A stretch of 38,879 bases of DNA. It comes from a bacterium. GTDB taxonomy: Bacteria > Zhuqueibacterota > QNDG01 > DTFT01. This document shows, in pieces, positions 18,473 to 27,069 of this stretch (position 1 is the stretch's first letter; each line of letters starts with the position of its first letter). A model generated the notes under the pieces. That model had not been told where the DNA came from, did not search any database, and saw only the letters and a program-made list of their open reading frames with translations. Location of the stretch: contig JAUCQC010000229.1 of NCBI GenBank assembly GCA_030372965.1, forward strand, positions 1 to 38,879. The letters run 5' to 3'. A program made the translations under genes and the position numbers.

Positions 18473-18520
18473 CCGCCCGTCCGGAAAGGATCTCACCCCG
18501 TTCCGGACGGGCGGAATTTT
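18473..18520 (+). terminator. Strong Rho-independent terminator
   Basis: A perfect 14-bp stem (CCGCCCGTCCGGAA / TTCCGGACGGGCGG) with a 14-nt loop is followed by AATTTT. It lies 33 bases after the GHL15-like gene and should close that transcription unit. The remainder of the 305-bp gap to 18745 has no convincing gene. A TTGACA hexamer at 18542 lacks a suitable -10. Confidence 0.8.
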
Positions 18521-18744
18521 CCGACATCCAAGCATTCGGTGTTGACATTTTGGCTTCCTGTCCCGCCCGCGGATCCGTGACCCTCACGGACCGTATCGGG
18601 AAACGTACCGGCGCCGCGGCCGGCCACCCCGGAAGAACGCGGCGGTCGCGGGGCTTTCGGACAGCCGTCTCACTCAACCGCAATGGGTTCGGTCCTGCCG
18701 CAACGCCGCAGGCATGAACTCCCCCCAGAAGAGGATGAACCGGA

Positions 18745-20703
18745 ATGAGTTATAAGTTCTATTCATTCAAGGACCCGAATGAACACAATCTGGAGCAATG
18801 GTCCCAGAGAACCGTGGAAGGCGAGCTTGGAAGCATCCGGGGCCGGACGCTGGAGGGCATTTTCGGGCGCCATCTCCGCGATCGTTCCGTGAACATTCTC
18901 GAGGCGGGATGCGGGCTCGGCGGATGGGTCATTGACCTGAAGGAAAAGGGGTTCCGGATCACGGGCGTTGATTTCGACCCCCGCATCGTCGAACGCGTCC
19001 GGGCCCACGACAAGCGGATCCCGGTCGAAGTCGGGGACGTCTGCCGTCTTCGTTTCAAGGACGGTTCCTTCGGCGCGTACATCTCCCTGGGCGTTGTCGA
19101 GCATTTTGAAGAGGGGCCGGAACAGGCACTTCGCGAGGCGTACCGCGTGCTTCGGCCGGGCGGCCTGGCGTTCATCACGGTTCCGTATCTGAACGGTTTC
19201 CGCAAACTGTGGGTCCATCCGCTGCGGAACCTGTTTTTCGGCGTGCGCCGGCAGATCCTCGGGAAAAGGGACTATTTCTGGGAATACCGCTACACCCGCA
19301 AGGAATTGGCGGATTTTCTCGCGCAGGCCGGCTTTGAAATACTGGAAACCACGATTGACGATTATGCGGAGGCCGACCGCAGGCACCACATCGGGCTCTA
19401 CGCGGATTTTTTCTTCCTGAGAAAAAAGAAAGGCGGCATCTGGGAGCTGAACGCCCCGGGAAGACTCCTGCTCCGGATCGCGCGTAAATTTTCCCCCTGG
19501 CTTGTCTGTTCGGGCCTGCATATCGTGGCCCGCAAGCCGGTTCAACGGATCGGGCCGGCAGGACCGCAGGCTTCCCGAAGGCGGATACGCGTTTTACAGC
19601 TGGTCGAAGGCTTCAACCTGGGCGGCGCGGAGAAAAAACTGCTTGAGCTGGTCCGGATGATGGATCCCGCCCGCTTCAAAACCGTGGTGTGCAGCCTGGG
19701 TCTCGGCGACCGGATCCGACCGGAGTTTGACCGGCTCGGAAACGCGGGCGTGGATGTGACCGTCCTTCCGCGCAGGAGCCGCGTGGATCCCATTCAGATT
19801 CACCGGTTGATCCGGCTGATCCGGAAACACCGCATCGATGTCATCATGACCACGCTGTTTTACGCGGACGTCATGGGACCCATCGCCGGGAGAATCGCCG
19901 GCGTCAGGGGCATTTTCAGCTGGGAGACGATTTCGGCCCCGGAGTGGCTGATTTCGCGACGGCTCTGGCCGTATCGATTCGTCATCCGTCTGGCCGACGG
20001 TGTCGTGTCCGTTTCCCGGGCCACCGCGGAGTGGCTGCAGGCCAAAAGGGGGGTTCCCGCCGGTAAAATACGGGTCATCCCCTACAGCGTGGACCTGAAC
20101 CGATTCACGACCGGCGAGGGGAAAAGCGTTCGCAAAAGGCTGGGCATCGGTCCTCGGGATGTCGTGGTCGGAATGGTCGGACGGCTTCATCCCCAGAAGG
20201 GGCAGACCTATCTCATCCAGGCGGCGCCGAAAATCATCCAAAGCGAGCCCAGAGTCCGTTTTGTCCTGATCGGCGACGGAGAATCGCGGCCGGAACTCGA
20301 GGCCCGGATCCGAAACGCGGGCCTGGAGAAGCGCTTCCTCCTCCTCGGTTTCCGGCAGGATGTGCATGAAATCCTGCACGCGATCGATATTTTCACGCTT
20401 CCCTCCCTGTATGAGGGGCTTCCGAATGTCATCCTCGAGGCCATGGCCGCCGGCAAACCCGTTGTCGCGACATCCGTCGACGGCACGAAAGAGCTCATTG
20501 AACACGGGAAAACCGGCCTGTTGATCCCCCCCGGGGATCCGGACCGGCTGGCCGAAGCGATCATCCAATTGATCCGGAACAGGGAACGGGCGGCCCGGAT
20601 GGGCCGGGAGGCCAGGAAAAACATCGAGAAAAATCATTCCATCGAAAACCAGATCCGGGCTTTTGAGGAATTGTACGAGAATACCTGCCGGGAAAAACCC
20701 TGA
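18745..20703 (+). CDS. Methyltransferase-GT4 glycosyltransferase fusion
   Basis: A 652-aa two-domain protein. Residues 1-265 are a class I SAM methyltransferase: motif I 'ILEAGCGLGGWVIDL' (51-65), 'GVDFDPRIVERVR', and 'SLGVVEHFEEGPEQALREAYRVLRPGG'. After a basic linker a full GT4 begins at about residue 280: 'RIRVLQLVEGFNLGGAEKKLLELV', then 'VVGMVGRLHPQKGQTYLIQAA', and the donor motif 'PSLYEGLPNVILEAMAAGKPVVATSVDG'. Both halves look intact, so it can plausibly transfer a sugar and methylate it or a chain end. ATG 18745 follows a purine-rich 'AGAAGAGGATGAACCGGA' leader. Codon use is slightly less GC-extreme than the neighbours. It is the only gene between a strong terminator and a 400-bp gap, so it is probably transcribed alone. 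Confidence 0.9.
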   Translation: MSYKFYSFKDPNEHNLEQWSQRTVEGELGSIRGRTLEGIFGRHLRDRSVNILEAGCGLGGWVIDLKEKGFRITGVDFDPRIVERVRAHDKRIPVEVGDVCRLRFKDGSFGAYISLGVVEHFEEGPEQALREAYRVLRPGGLAFITVPYLNGFRKLWVHPLRNLFFGVRRQILGKRDYFWEYRYTRKELADFLAQAGFEILETTIDDYAEADRRHHIGLYADFFFLRKKKGGIWELNAPGRLLLRIARKFSPWLVCSGLHIVARKPVQRIGPAGPQASRRRIRVLQLVEGFNLGGAEKKLLELVRMMDPARFKTVVCSLGLGDRIRPEFDRLGNAGVDVTVLPRRSRVDPIQIHRLIRLIRKHRIDVIMTTLFYADVMGPIAGRIAGVRGIFSWETISAPEWLISRRLWPYRFVIRLADGVVSVSRATAEWLQAKRGVPAGKIRVIPYSVDLNRFTTGEGKSVRKRLGIGPRDVVVGMVGRLHPQKGQTYLIQAAPKIIQSEPRVRFVLIGDGESRPELEARIRNAGLEKRFLLLGFRQDVHEILHAIDIFTLPSLYEGLPNVILEAMAAGKPVVATSVDGTKELIEHGKTGLLIPPGDPDRLAEAIIQLIRNRERAARMGREARKNIEKNHSIENQIRAFEELYENTCREKP

Positions 20704-21125
20704 GGGCTGACCCGTGTCCAATTGACCCCGCGGGCTTTCAAGGTAATTTAATCCGGTCGATTGACCCCGCTCCGCCGGAGACTCCAGTCTCCGCGCATCA
20801 TGGGATGGAACGCGGATCGGGCGGACGCCGCGGTGGCGGCGCGCGGATTCCCGCGGATAGAGCGAGGGGACAGGGTAATTCTTCGATCGGAACGCCGATC
20901 ATCCGTCCTCCTGTTCCGAAGCGCGAATATGGTGTCCAGTTTGAATCGGAACGGGAATCCTCTGACAGGCCTAAAATCCGCAAAAAATTTTGCTTCGAGC
21001 CCGTTTATTACGTAAATTAAATCTCCCATGACTCATTCCGTCAGGATGCGAACCATTCCGATTCCGAACGCGGAAACGCCCGATCGGCCGGTCCCGCCGG
21101 CTCTTGTCCGGTGAGAGGTCCCGGC
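20704..21125. other. Intergenic region with short repeats and hairpins
   Basis: No convincing gene lies in these 420 bases; the ORFs in the track have no recognisable pattern. An 11-bp direct repeat ATTGACCCCGC occurs at 20721 and 20760. A tight hairpin GGAGACT-CC-AGTCTCC lies at 20777-20792, and a second, GATCGG-AACG-CCGATC, lies near 20885. The phrase 'GGGGACAGGGTAATT' near 20867 resembles ends of small degenerate repeats common in environmental genomes. This may be a decayed mobile or REP-like element. The last 60 bases carry the leader of the flippase gene. Confidence 0.4.
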
Positions 21126-22535
21126 ATGCCCAGTCTCTTCCGAAACACGTTTTACATTTCCCTGACCCAGGGCTGGCAGATGATCATGGCCCTGATTCTC
21201 TTCAAGACGGCCACGGTGGGGCTGGGCGAGGCGGGATTCGGGGTCTACACGCTGGCCATGACCCTGATGTATTTCGTCCTGCTGTTCGACGACTTCGGCG
21301 TCACCACTCTGGTCACGCGCGACATCGCCCGCAGTCCGTCCCGGAGCGGACCCGTGCTGGCCGGCGCGATGGGCCTCAAGATCCTCCTCGTGCCGGTCAG
21401 CTTCGCCTTTCTCGGCGTCTACACCGCCCTGACCGGGCCCGATTCCGTGACCTGCCGCGTGATCTGGATCACCGCCGTGTACGGGCTGAGCTCGTCCTTC
21501 ACCCAGCTCGTCTTCGCCGTGTTCCGCGGCCACGAGCGCATGCAGTACGAGACGCTGACCGTGCTGGTCGAGAAAACGCTGTCGACCGCCCTCTGCGTGG
21601 CCGCCGTACGCGCCCGCCTGGGCCTCGAGGCATTCGCGCTCGGTTTCACGCTGGCGGGGGCCGTCTCCCTGGGACTCTCGCTCCTGATCCTGCGCAGACG
21701 CTTCCATGCGGCCGGCGTCCGGACGGACATCCGGGAGAGCCGACGCCTGTTCCGGGAATCGCTTCCGTTCGGGCTGGCCCTGTTCGTCACGTATTCGTAC
21801 GGCCAGTTCTCCGTGCCGATTCTACGTCAGATGCGGGGCGACGCGGCCGTGGGCCTGTACGGCGCGGCCCAGAAGCTCATGAGCTTCACCAACCTGATTC
21901 CGATGGTCTTCGCGACCGCCTTTTTCCCGCGTCTCTCGGCCGTGTCCGCGGACCGGGAGGAAACCTCCCGGGTTTTCACCCTGGGCCTGAAGGCGCTCTT
22001 CATGATCGCGGCGCCGCTCGTGCCGGGCGTGCTCCTCACCGGGGACCGGCTGATCCTCCTGCTCGCGGACGCCCGGTACGCGGCCGCATCGGCGGCGCTC
22101 AACGTGCTGGCCTTCGCCGCGGCGCTCAATTTTTTCAACGTCTTTCTGGCGAGCCTGTACAACGCGGTGAACCGCCAGCGCCTGTTTCTCGCCTTCGAGG
22201 CGGGCGCGCTCGCCTGCAACATCGTCTTCAACCTCCTGCTCATCGGCCGGTTCTCCTTCATGGGCGCGGCCTGGACCACCTTGATCACGGAGACGTGCAT
22301 GTTCCTGCCCGCCATGGGGTGGGCGCTGGCGCGGCTGGCGCGGATCACGGAATGGGCCGTCTGGCCCAGAGTGCTGGCCGCGACGGCCGTCATGGCGGTC
22401 TTTCTTGCGGCCACGCCCGGGTGGTCCGTTCTGCTGGCCGTCCCGGCCGCGGTCGCCGTGTACGCCGCGGCCCTGCTGGCTTTCCGGGCGGTGTCGATCA
22501 CCGAAATCAGGACGCAAATGGCGGCGCTGAGATGA
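21126..22535 (+). CDS. Second polysaccharide flippase (MOP superfamily)
   Basis: A 469-aa polytopic protein with about 12-14 hydrophobic helices. The start 'MPSLFRNTFYISLTQGWQMIMALILFKTATVGLGEAGFGVYTLAMTLMYFVLLFDDFGVTTLVTRDIAR' is the classic Polysacc_synt N-terminus with the 'G..GFG.Y.....' and 'FG...L..RDIAR' motifs. 'LFVTYSYGQFSVPILRQMRGDAAVGLYGAAQKLMSF' is a well-conserved central region. ATG 21126 has 'GAGAGG' seven bases upstream and is preferred over GTG 21111. It overlaps the following UPF0104-like gene by ATGA. It differs clearly from the flippase at 3426, so it is not a recent duplicate; the two may serve different lipid-linked glycans. Confidence 0.88.
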   Translation: MPSLFRNTFYISLTQGWQMIMALILFKTATVGLGEAGFGVYTLAMTLMYFVLLFDDFGVTTLVTRDIARSPSRSGPVLAGAMGLKILLVPVSFAFLGVYTALTGPDSVTCRVIWITAVYGLSSSFTQLVFAVFRGHERMQYETLTVLVEKTLSTALCVAAVRARLGLEAFALGFTLAGAVSLGLSLLILRRRFHAAGVRTDIRESRRLFRESLPFGLALFVTYSYGQFSVPILRQMRGDAAVGLYGAAQKLMSFTNLIPMVFATAFFPRLSAVSADREETSRVFTLGLKALFMIAAPLVPGVLLTGDRLILLLADARYAAASAALNVLAFAAALNFFNVFLASLYNAVNRQRLFLAFEAGALACNIVFNLLLIGRFSFMGAAWTTLITETCMFLPAMGWALARLARITEWAVWPRVLAATAVMAVFLAATPGWSVLLAVPAAVAVYAAALLAFRAVSITEIRTQMAALR

Positions 22536-23680
22536 GGAGACTTCGGGACTGGAAATTGTGGGCCGGCGTTCTGGTCAGCGGCCTGTTCCTCTGGCTGGCC
22601 TTCCGGAAAACGGACCTCGGGGAAGTGGGCCGGGCCTTTTCGGAGGCCCGTTACGTCTGGCTCATCCCGTCCATTGCCGCGAATTTCATCGGGCTCTGGA
22701 TCCGTTGCGTCCGCTGGGGCCTGCTCCTCAGGCCCCTGGCCAAAGTCCGCATGAAGGACCTGTTTCCCTCCACGATCATCGGTTTCATGGCCAACAACCT
22801 GCTTCCGGCGCGCATCGGCGAGTTCGTGCGCGCCCTGGTGCTCGGAAGGAAGACCGGCGTCCGGGTGTCGGCCTCTTTCGCCACCATCGTCCTGGAGCGG
22901 GTGTTCGACGGCGTCACCGTGCTCCTCTTCCTGCTCGTGACGGTCGGACTGCTGGACCTGCCGTTTCCGGACTGGCTCCGCAAGGCGAGCCTGGTTTCGC
23001 TCGGGGCCGTGGCCCTGCTGCTCGTCCTGCTGGTCGCGCTGAAGGCGAAGACCGGCGTCGTGCTCGGGTTTTTCGGGACCCTGCTCGGGCCCTTTCCGCA
23101 GGCGTTCCGGAAACGGGCCCTCGGTTTTCTCGAGTCTTTCGCGGAGGGCCTGCGCATGCTGCGCGACTGGAAGTCCGTGGCCGCCGCGTCCGCGCTCTCC
23201 GTGGCGCTCTGGGTTTTTCCGGCGCTGTCCCTGCATTTCGGCGTCATGGCCGCGGGGATTCACCTGCCCCTGGCGGCCTCGGTGTTCGTGCTGGTGATCC
23301 TGTGCATCGGGGTCGCGGCGCCGTCCGCTCCCGGATTCGTCGGCACCATTCAGTTCGTGTCCGTGCTCGGGCTCGAACTGTTCGGCGTTCCCAGGCCGCA
23401 GGCATTGAGTTTTTCCATCCTCTACCACCTGAGCCAGTACATTCCGGTGACCACGCTCGGCCTGGTCTATTTCTTCTCCGAGGGGCTCTCTTTCTCAAAA
23501 ATACGGTCCGGGGAGGGGGAAGAGAGTGACGGGGTGACGGAGTATCGGAGAAACAGAGAAACGGAGAAGCGGGGAAGCGGAGAAAAAAGTGACGGAGTTA
23601 CAGAGTATCGGAGAAACGGAGAAACGGAGAAGCGGAGAAGCGGAGAAGCGGAGAAAAAGAGTGACGGGGTATCGGATTGA
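22532..23680 (+). CDS. LPG-synthase-TM / UPF0104 membrane protein with repeat-encoded tail
   Basis: A 382-aa integral membrane protein of the lysylphosphatidylglycerol synthase transmembrane (UPF0104/YbhN-like) family. 'LVSGLFLWLAFRKTDLGEVGRAFSEARYVWL' is the N-terminal signature, 'GFMANNLLPARIGEFVRALVLGRKTGV' the conserved NNLLPxRxGE loop, and 'SFATIVLERVFDGVTVLLFLL' the ERxxD helix. 'PSAPGFVGTIQFVSVLGLELFGV' follows near the C-terminus. Such proteins often sit beside glycan export genes, with a proposed lipid-transport role. The last ~55 residues ('ESDGVTEYRRNRETEKRGSGEKSDGV...') are hydrophilic and encoded by an octanucleotide repeat, so the natural C-terminus may originally have been near residue 330. 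ATG 22532 overlaps the flippase stop. Confidence 0.87.
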   Translation: MRRLRDWKLWAGVLVSGLFLWLAFRKTDLGEVGRAFSEARYVWLIPSIAANFIGLWIRCVRWGLLLRPLAKVRMKDLFPSTIIGFMANNLLPARIGEFVRALVLGRKTGVRVSASFATIVLERVFDGVTVLLFLLVTVGLLDLPFPDWLRKASLVSLGAVALLLVLLVALKAKTGVVLGFFGTLLGPFPQAFRKRALGFLESFAEGLRMLRDWKSVAAASALSVALWVFPALSLHFGVMAAGIHLPLAASVFVLVILCIGVAAPSAPGFVGTIQFVSVLGLELFGVPRPQALSFSILYHLSQYIPVTTLGLVYFFSEGLSFSKIRSGEGEESDGVTEYRRNRETEKRGSGEKSDGVTEYRRNGETEKRRSGEAEKKSDGVSD

Positions 23681-23690
23681 CGGAGAGGAA
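23525..23690 (+). repeat. CGGAGAAR octanucleotide minisatellite
   Basis: Two long units (63 and 72 nt) and a partial third each start with AGTGACGG. Within them, 8-bp words close to CGGAGAAA or CGGAGAAG occur five and six times. The tract starts inside the UPF0104-like CDS and continues just past its stop. Because the word length is 8, gain or loss of a unit shifts the reading frame of the tail. Confidence 0.8.
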
Positions 23691-23805
23691 TCGGGATCTG
23701 GCGAGGATAAGCTTAATATTTTAAAATATTTGATGTTGATTTCTGTTAAAAATCTTTGTTTTTTATGATTTTTTCCGGAAATTTGGATTCCGCAAACGAT
23801 TGCGG

Positions 23806-23834
23806 TTGATTATACACGATTGAATGATTATATT
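23806..23834 (+). promoter_or_regulatory. Candidate sigma-70-type promoter of the symporter-phosphorylase unit
   Basis: TTGATT (23806-23811) and TATATT (23829-23834) are separated by exactly 17 bases inside a markedly AT-rich 230-bp gap (23681-23911). The predicted start would be near 23841, leaving a leader of about 70 bases that ends with a 'CCGGGAGAAACATC' ribosome binding site before the ATG at 23912. Sequence match only. Confidence 0.5.
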
Positions 23835-23911
23835 ATCACTTCAATTCCGGACAACGCGCTTCGTGCGATGAACCATCCGAATCCATCGTCCGTCCAACCG
23901 GGAGAAACATC

Positions 23912-25753
23912 ATGAAACTGGGTGTGATCGACATCGGCATCATCATCGGTTACCTGATTCTGACCGTGTTGATCGGCTTCATTCTGACCAAAAAGGCGTC
24001 CAAGGGACTGAATTCCTACTTTCTGGCGGACAAGGGCCTGCCGTACTGGATTCTCGGCGTGTCGAACGCCTCGGGCATGTTCGACATCACGGGCACCATG
24101 TGGCTGGTCTACATCACCTTCGTCTATGGCCTCAAGTCGGTGTTCATCCCCTGGCTGTGGCCCGTGTTCAACCAGATTTTTCTGATGGTGTTCCTCTCGA
24201 AGTGGATGCGGCGCTCGAACGTCATGACCGGGGCTGAATGGATCAACACCCGGTTCGGACACGGGAGGGGGGCGGTGTTGTCGCATCTCAGCGTGGTGGT
24301 GTTCGCCCTGGTCAGCGTGATCGGTTTCATCGCCTACGATTTCGCGGGTGTGGGCAAGTTCGCCGCCATGTTCCTGCCCTGGCAGTTCTCCGCGGACCCG
24401 GTCGTTAACGGCAACTGGTACGCCGTGGGCCTGATGCTGCTGACGTCCGTGTACGTGGTGGCGGGCGGCATGTACAGCGTGGTGGTCACGGAACTGCTCC
24501 AGTTCGTGGTCATGACCGTGTCGTGCGTGGGCGTGGGCATCGTGGCGATGGTGAGGACGTCGCCCGACGCGGTTTCCGCGGCCGTGCCCGAGGGGTGGAA
24601 GAACGTCTTCTTCGGGTGGCATCTGAACCTCGACTGGTCGAACCTGATCCAGAGCGTGAACACGAAGATCGCGGAGGACGGGTATTCTCTCTTCACCATA
24701 TTCTTCATGATGGTGCTGTTCAAGGGCATACTCGTCAGTCTGGCCGGGCCGGCGCCCAATTACGACATGCAGCGTGTGCTCGCCACCAAGAGCCCGAAAG
24801 AGGCGTCCAAGATGAGCTGGTTCGTCTCCCTCTGCCTGTTCCCAACGCGCTACCTCATGATCACGGGCATCACCCTCCTGGGGCTTGTCTTCTTCAGCCC
24901 CCAGCTCAATTCCATGGGCACCGGCATCGACTTCGAGAAGGTGCTGCCGTACGTGCTGGGGCATTTCATGCCGGCCGGGCTCCTCGGCCTCGTTCTGGCG
25001 GGCCTGCTCGCGGCGTTCATGTCCACGTTCGCGGCCACGGTCAACGCGGCCCCGGCCTACGTGGTGAACGACATCTACAAGCGCTACATCAACCCCAACG
25101 CCCCGCACCGCACCCTGATCTGGATGAGCTACGCCGTGTCGTTCGCGTTCGTCGTCATTGGCATCCTGTTTGGCCTGCACGCCAAGGACATCAACCAGGT
25201 CACGCAGTGGATCGTCTCGGCCCTGTGGGGCGGGTACACGGCGGCCAACATCCTCAAGTGGTACTGGTGGCGGTTCAACGGGTACGGGTATTTCTGGGGC
25301 ATGGCCACGGGCATCGCCGCGGCGCTGGTGCTGTCGAAGTTCCCGGGCCTCTACCTCTGGGTCTACCCGGAGATCGTGCCGAACCTGTACGCCCTGTACT
25401 CCTTCCCGGTCATCCTTTTTCTGTCGACCATCGGATGCGTCCTCGGCACGTTCCTGACCAAACCCGAGGACGACAAGATTCTGATGCAGTTCTACAAGCA
25501 GGTGCGGCCGTGGGGTTTCTGGAAACCCATCCACGACAAGGTCGTGAAGGCCGACCCGAAATTCAAGTCGGACGCGAACTTCAAGCGCGATGCCTTCAAT
25601 GTCGCGGTGGGCATTGTCTGGCAGACCTCGCTGATCCTGATCCCGGTGTACCTGGTGATCCGCAGCAGGGCGCCCTTCTTCGAGGCCGTCGCCGTGCTCG
25701 TCATCACATCCCTGATCCTGAAGAAGACCTGGTGGAACAAGCTCTCGGACTGA
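23912..25753 (+). CDS. Sodium:solute symporter (SSS family), probable sugar transporter
   Basis: A 613-aa protein with about 14 hydrophobic helices. The N-terminus 'GVIDIGIIIGYLILTVLIGFILTKKASKGLNSYFLADKGLPYWILGVSNASGMFDITGTMW' is the standard SSS opening, with the 'SYFLA.+.LPWW..G.S' motif and the TM1 unwound region. 'TGAEWINTRFG' and 'LYVVAGGMYSVVVTELLQFVVM'-like segments follow. 'GLLGLVLAGLLAAFMSTFAATVNAAPAYVVNDIYKRYI' is the conserved Na2-site helix region with Ser/Thr. It should import a small sugar or glycoside with Na+. The gene directly downstream is a mannosyl-glucose phosphorylase, which suggests a beta-mannosyl-glucose or mannobiose-like substrate (inference). It probably has its own promoter at 23806. 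Confidence 0.9.
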   Translation: MKLGVIDIGIIIGYLILTVLIGFILTKKASKGLNSYFLADKGLPYWILGVSNASGMFDITGTMWLVYITFVYGLKSVFIPWLWPVFNQIFLMVFLSKWMRRSNVMTGAEWINTRFGHGRGAVLSHLSVVVFALVSVIGFIAYDFAGVGKFAAMFLPWQFSADPVVNGNWYAVGLMLLTSVYVVAGGMYSVVVTELLQFVVMTVSCVGVGIVAMVRTSPDAVSAAVPEGWKNVFFGWHLNLDWSNLIQSVNTKIAEDGYSLFTIFFMMVLFKGILVSLAGPAPNYDMQRVLATKSPKEASKMSWFVSLCLFPTRYLMITGITLLGLVFFSPQLNSMGTGIDFEKVLPYVLGHFMPAGLLGLVLAGLLAAFMSTFAATVNAAPAYVVNDIYKRYINPNAPHRTLIWMSYAVSFAFVVIGILFGLHAKDINQVTQWIVSALWGGYTAANILKWYWWRFNGYGYFWGMATGIAAALVLSKFPGLYLWVYPEIVPNLYALYSFPVILFLSTIGCVLGTFLTKPEDDKILMQFYKQVRPWGFWKPIHDKVVKADPKFKSDANFKRDAFNVAVGIVWQTSLILIPVYLVIRSRAPFFEAVAVLVITSLILKKTWWNKLSD

Positions 25754-25786
25754 GGGCCGGGTCCGCGTGACGGGGAGAAGAGAGCC

Positions 25787-26977
25787 ATGAATCGAAAACA
25801 GTTCAAACGGGCGGTGGCCGCCCTCCGGTACAGGCACGAGACCCTGATCCTTCGCCGCAACCCGCCCCTGGCCGGCGGGAACGGCGTGTTCAGGCGGCAC
25901 AAATACCCGGTGCTCACCGCGGAACACACACCGCTGTTCTGGCGGTATGATTTCGACTTCGAGCGCAACCCCCATCTCATGGAGCGCCTGGGCGTCAACG
26001 CTGCGTTCAACTCGGGCGCGGTCGAATTTGACGGCAGGATCGCGCTCGTGGCGCGCGTCGAGGGCGCGGACCGCAAGTCGTTCTTCGCGGTCGCGGAAAG
26101 CCCGAACGGCATTGACCGGTTCCGGTTCAGGGACTATCCGATCACGATGCCCGAAACGGACGACCCGGACGTCAATGTGTACGACATGCGGGTGACCCGG
26201 CACGAGGACGGCTGGATTTACGGTGTGTTCTGCACCGAGCGCAGGGACCCGAAGGCGTCTCCCGGAGACCAGTCGTCCGCGGTCGCCCAGGCGGGCATCG
26301 CGCGGACGCGGGACCTGGAGCGCTGGGAGCGGCTCGACGACCTGAAGAGCCCGTCTCCCCAGCAGAGGAACGTCGTTCTGCACCCGGAATTCGTTGGCGG
26401 CAAGTACGCGTTCTACACGCGGCCCATGGACGAATTCATCAGCACCGGGTCGGGCGGCGGCATCGGATTCGGCCTGTCGGACTCCATCGAGCACGCGGTC
26501 ATCCGCGAAGAGACCATCATCGACCCGAAGCTCTACCACACGGTCAACGAGGTCAAGAACGGACAGGGGCCCGCGCCGATCAAAACTTCCGAGGGCTGGC
26601 TGCACCTGGCGCACGGCGTGCGGAACACGGCCGCGGGGCTCCGGTACGTGCTGTATTTGCTGATGACGGACCTGAACGATCTCACGAAAGTCATCCGCAG
26701 GCCCGGCGGGTATTTTCTCGCGCCGGAGGGAGAGGAGCGGGTGGGGGACGTGTCGAACGTGGTGTTCAGCAACGGGTGGGTGGCGAAGGCGGACGGACGG
26801 GTGTTCATCTATTACGGGTCGTCAGACACCCGCACGCACGTCGCAACGACCACGGTGGAAAAGCTTTTGGACTACTGCCGCAACACGCCCCCGGATCCCC
26901 TGCGCTCCGCGGCCTGCGTCAGCCAGCGGAACGAGATGATTCGCAGGAACCTCGAGATTCTCAAAAAGAAACGGTAG
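25787..26977 (+). CDS. GH130 4-O-beta-D-mannosyl-D-glucose phosphorylase
   Basis: A 396-aa cytoplasmic glycoside phosphorylase, the usual length for GH130 subfamily 1. The five-bladed propeller starts '[37 protein letters not shown]'. '[37 protein letters not shown]' is strongly conserved. The predicted general acid is Asp133 in '[22 protein letters not shown]', matching Asp131 of the Bacteroides fragilis enzyme (from memory). '[24 protein letters not shown]' and '[24 protein letters not shown]' complete the active-site blades. It would split mannosyl-glucose with phosphate to give alpha-mannose-1-phosphate and glucose. No signal peptide; it is 33 bases behind the symporter, so import and phosphorolysis are probably co-expressed. 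Confidence 0.9.
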   Translation: MNRKQFKRAVAALRYRHETLILRRNPPLAGGNGVFRRHKYPVLTAEHTPLFWRYDFDFERNPHLMERLGVNAAFNSGAVEFDGRIALVARVEGADRKSFFAVAESPNGIDRFRFRDYPITMPETDDPDVNVYDMRVTRHEDGWIYGVFCTERRDPKASPGDQSSAVAQAGIARTRDLERWERLDDLKSPSPQQRNVVLHPEFVGGKYAFYTRPMDEFISTGSGGGIGFGLSDSIEHAVIREETIIDPKLYHTVNEVKNGQGPAPIKTSEGWLHLAHGVRNTAAGLRYVLYLLMTDLNDLTKVIRRPGGYFLAPEGEERVGDVSNVVFSNGWVAKADGRVFIYYGSSDTRTHVATTTVEKLLDYCRNTPPDPLRSAACVSQRNEMIRRNLEILKKKR

Positions 26978-27042
26978 CCGTCCCTCGACCATCGAGATGG
27001 AAATCGTCAGAAACAGCCGATCCGGATCGCATTATTTACAAG

Positions 27043-27069
27043 GCCCAGGACCGTGTCCCGGGCTTTTTT
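27043..27069 (+). terminator. Rho-independent terminator after the phosphorylase
   Basis: An 8-bp stem with one mismatch (GCCCAGGA / TCCCGGGC) and a 5-nt loop is followed directly by six T. It lies 66 bases behind the GH130 stop and should end the symporter-phosphorylase transcript. Confidence 0.75.

Noticed and set aside
18542-18570. TTGACA as a promoter for the fusion gene
   Set aside because: No acceptable -10 at 16-18 bases; the region downstream is GC-rich.
20761-21015. 84-aa and overlapping 71-aa/93-aa ORFs in the gap after the fusion gene
   Set aside because: Three frames are open on both strands with no domain, no good RBS and overlapping hairpins.
23525-23690. Possible CRISPR array
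   Set aside because: The units are tandem 8-bp words without spacers of constant length, and no cas genes are present.
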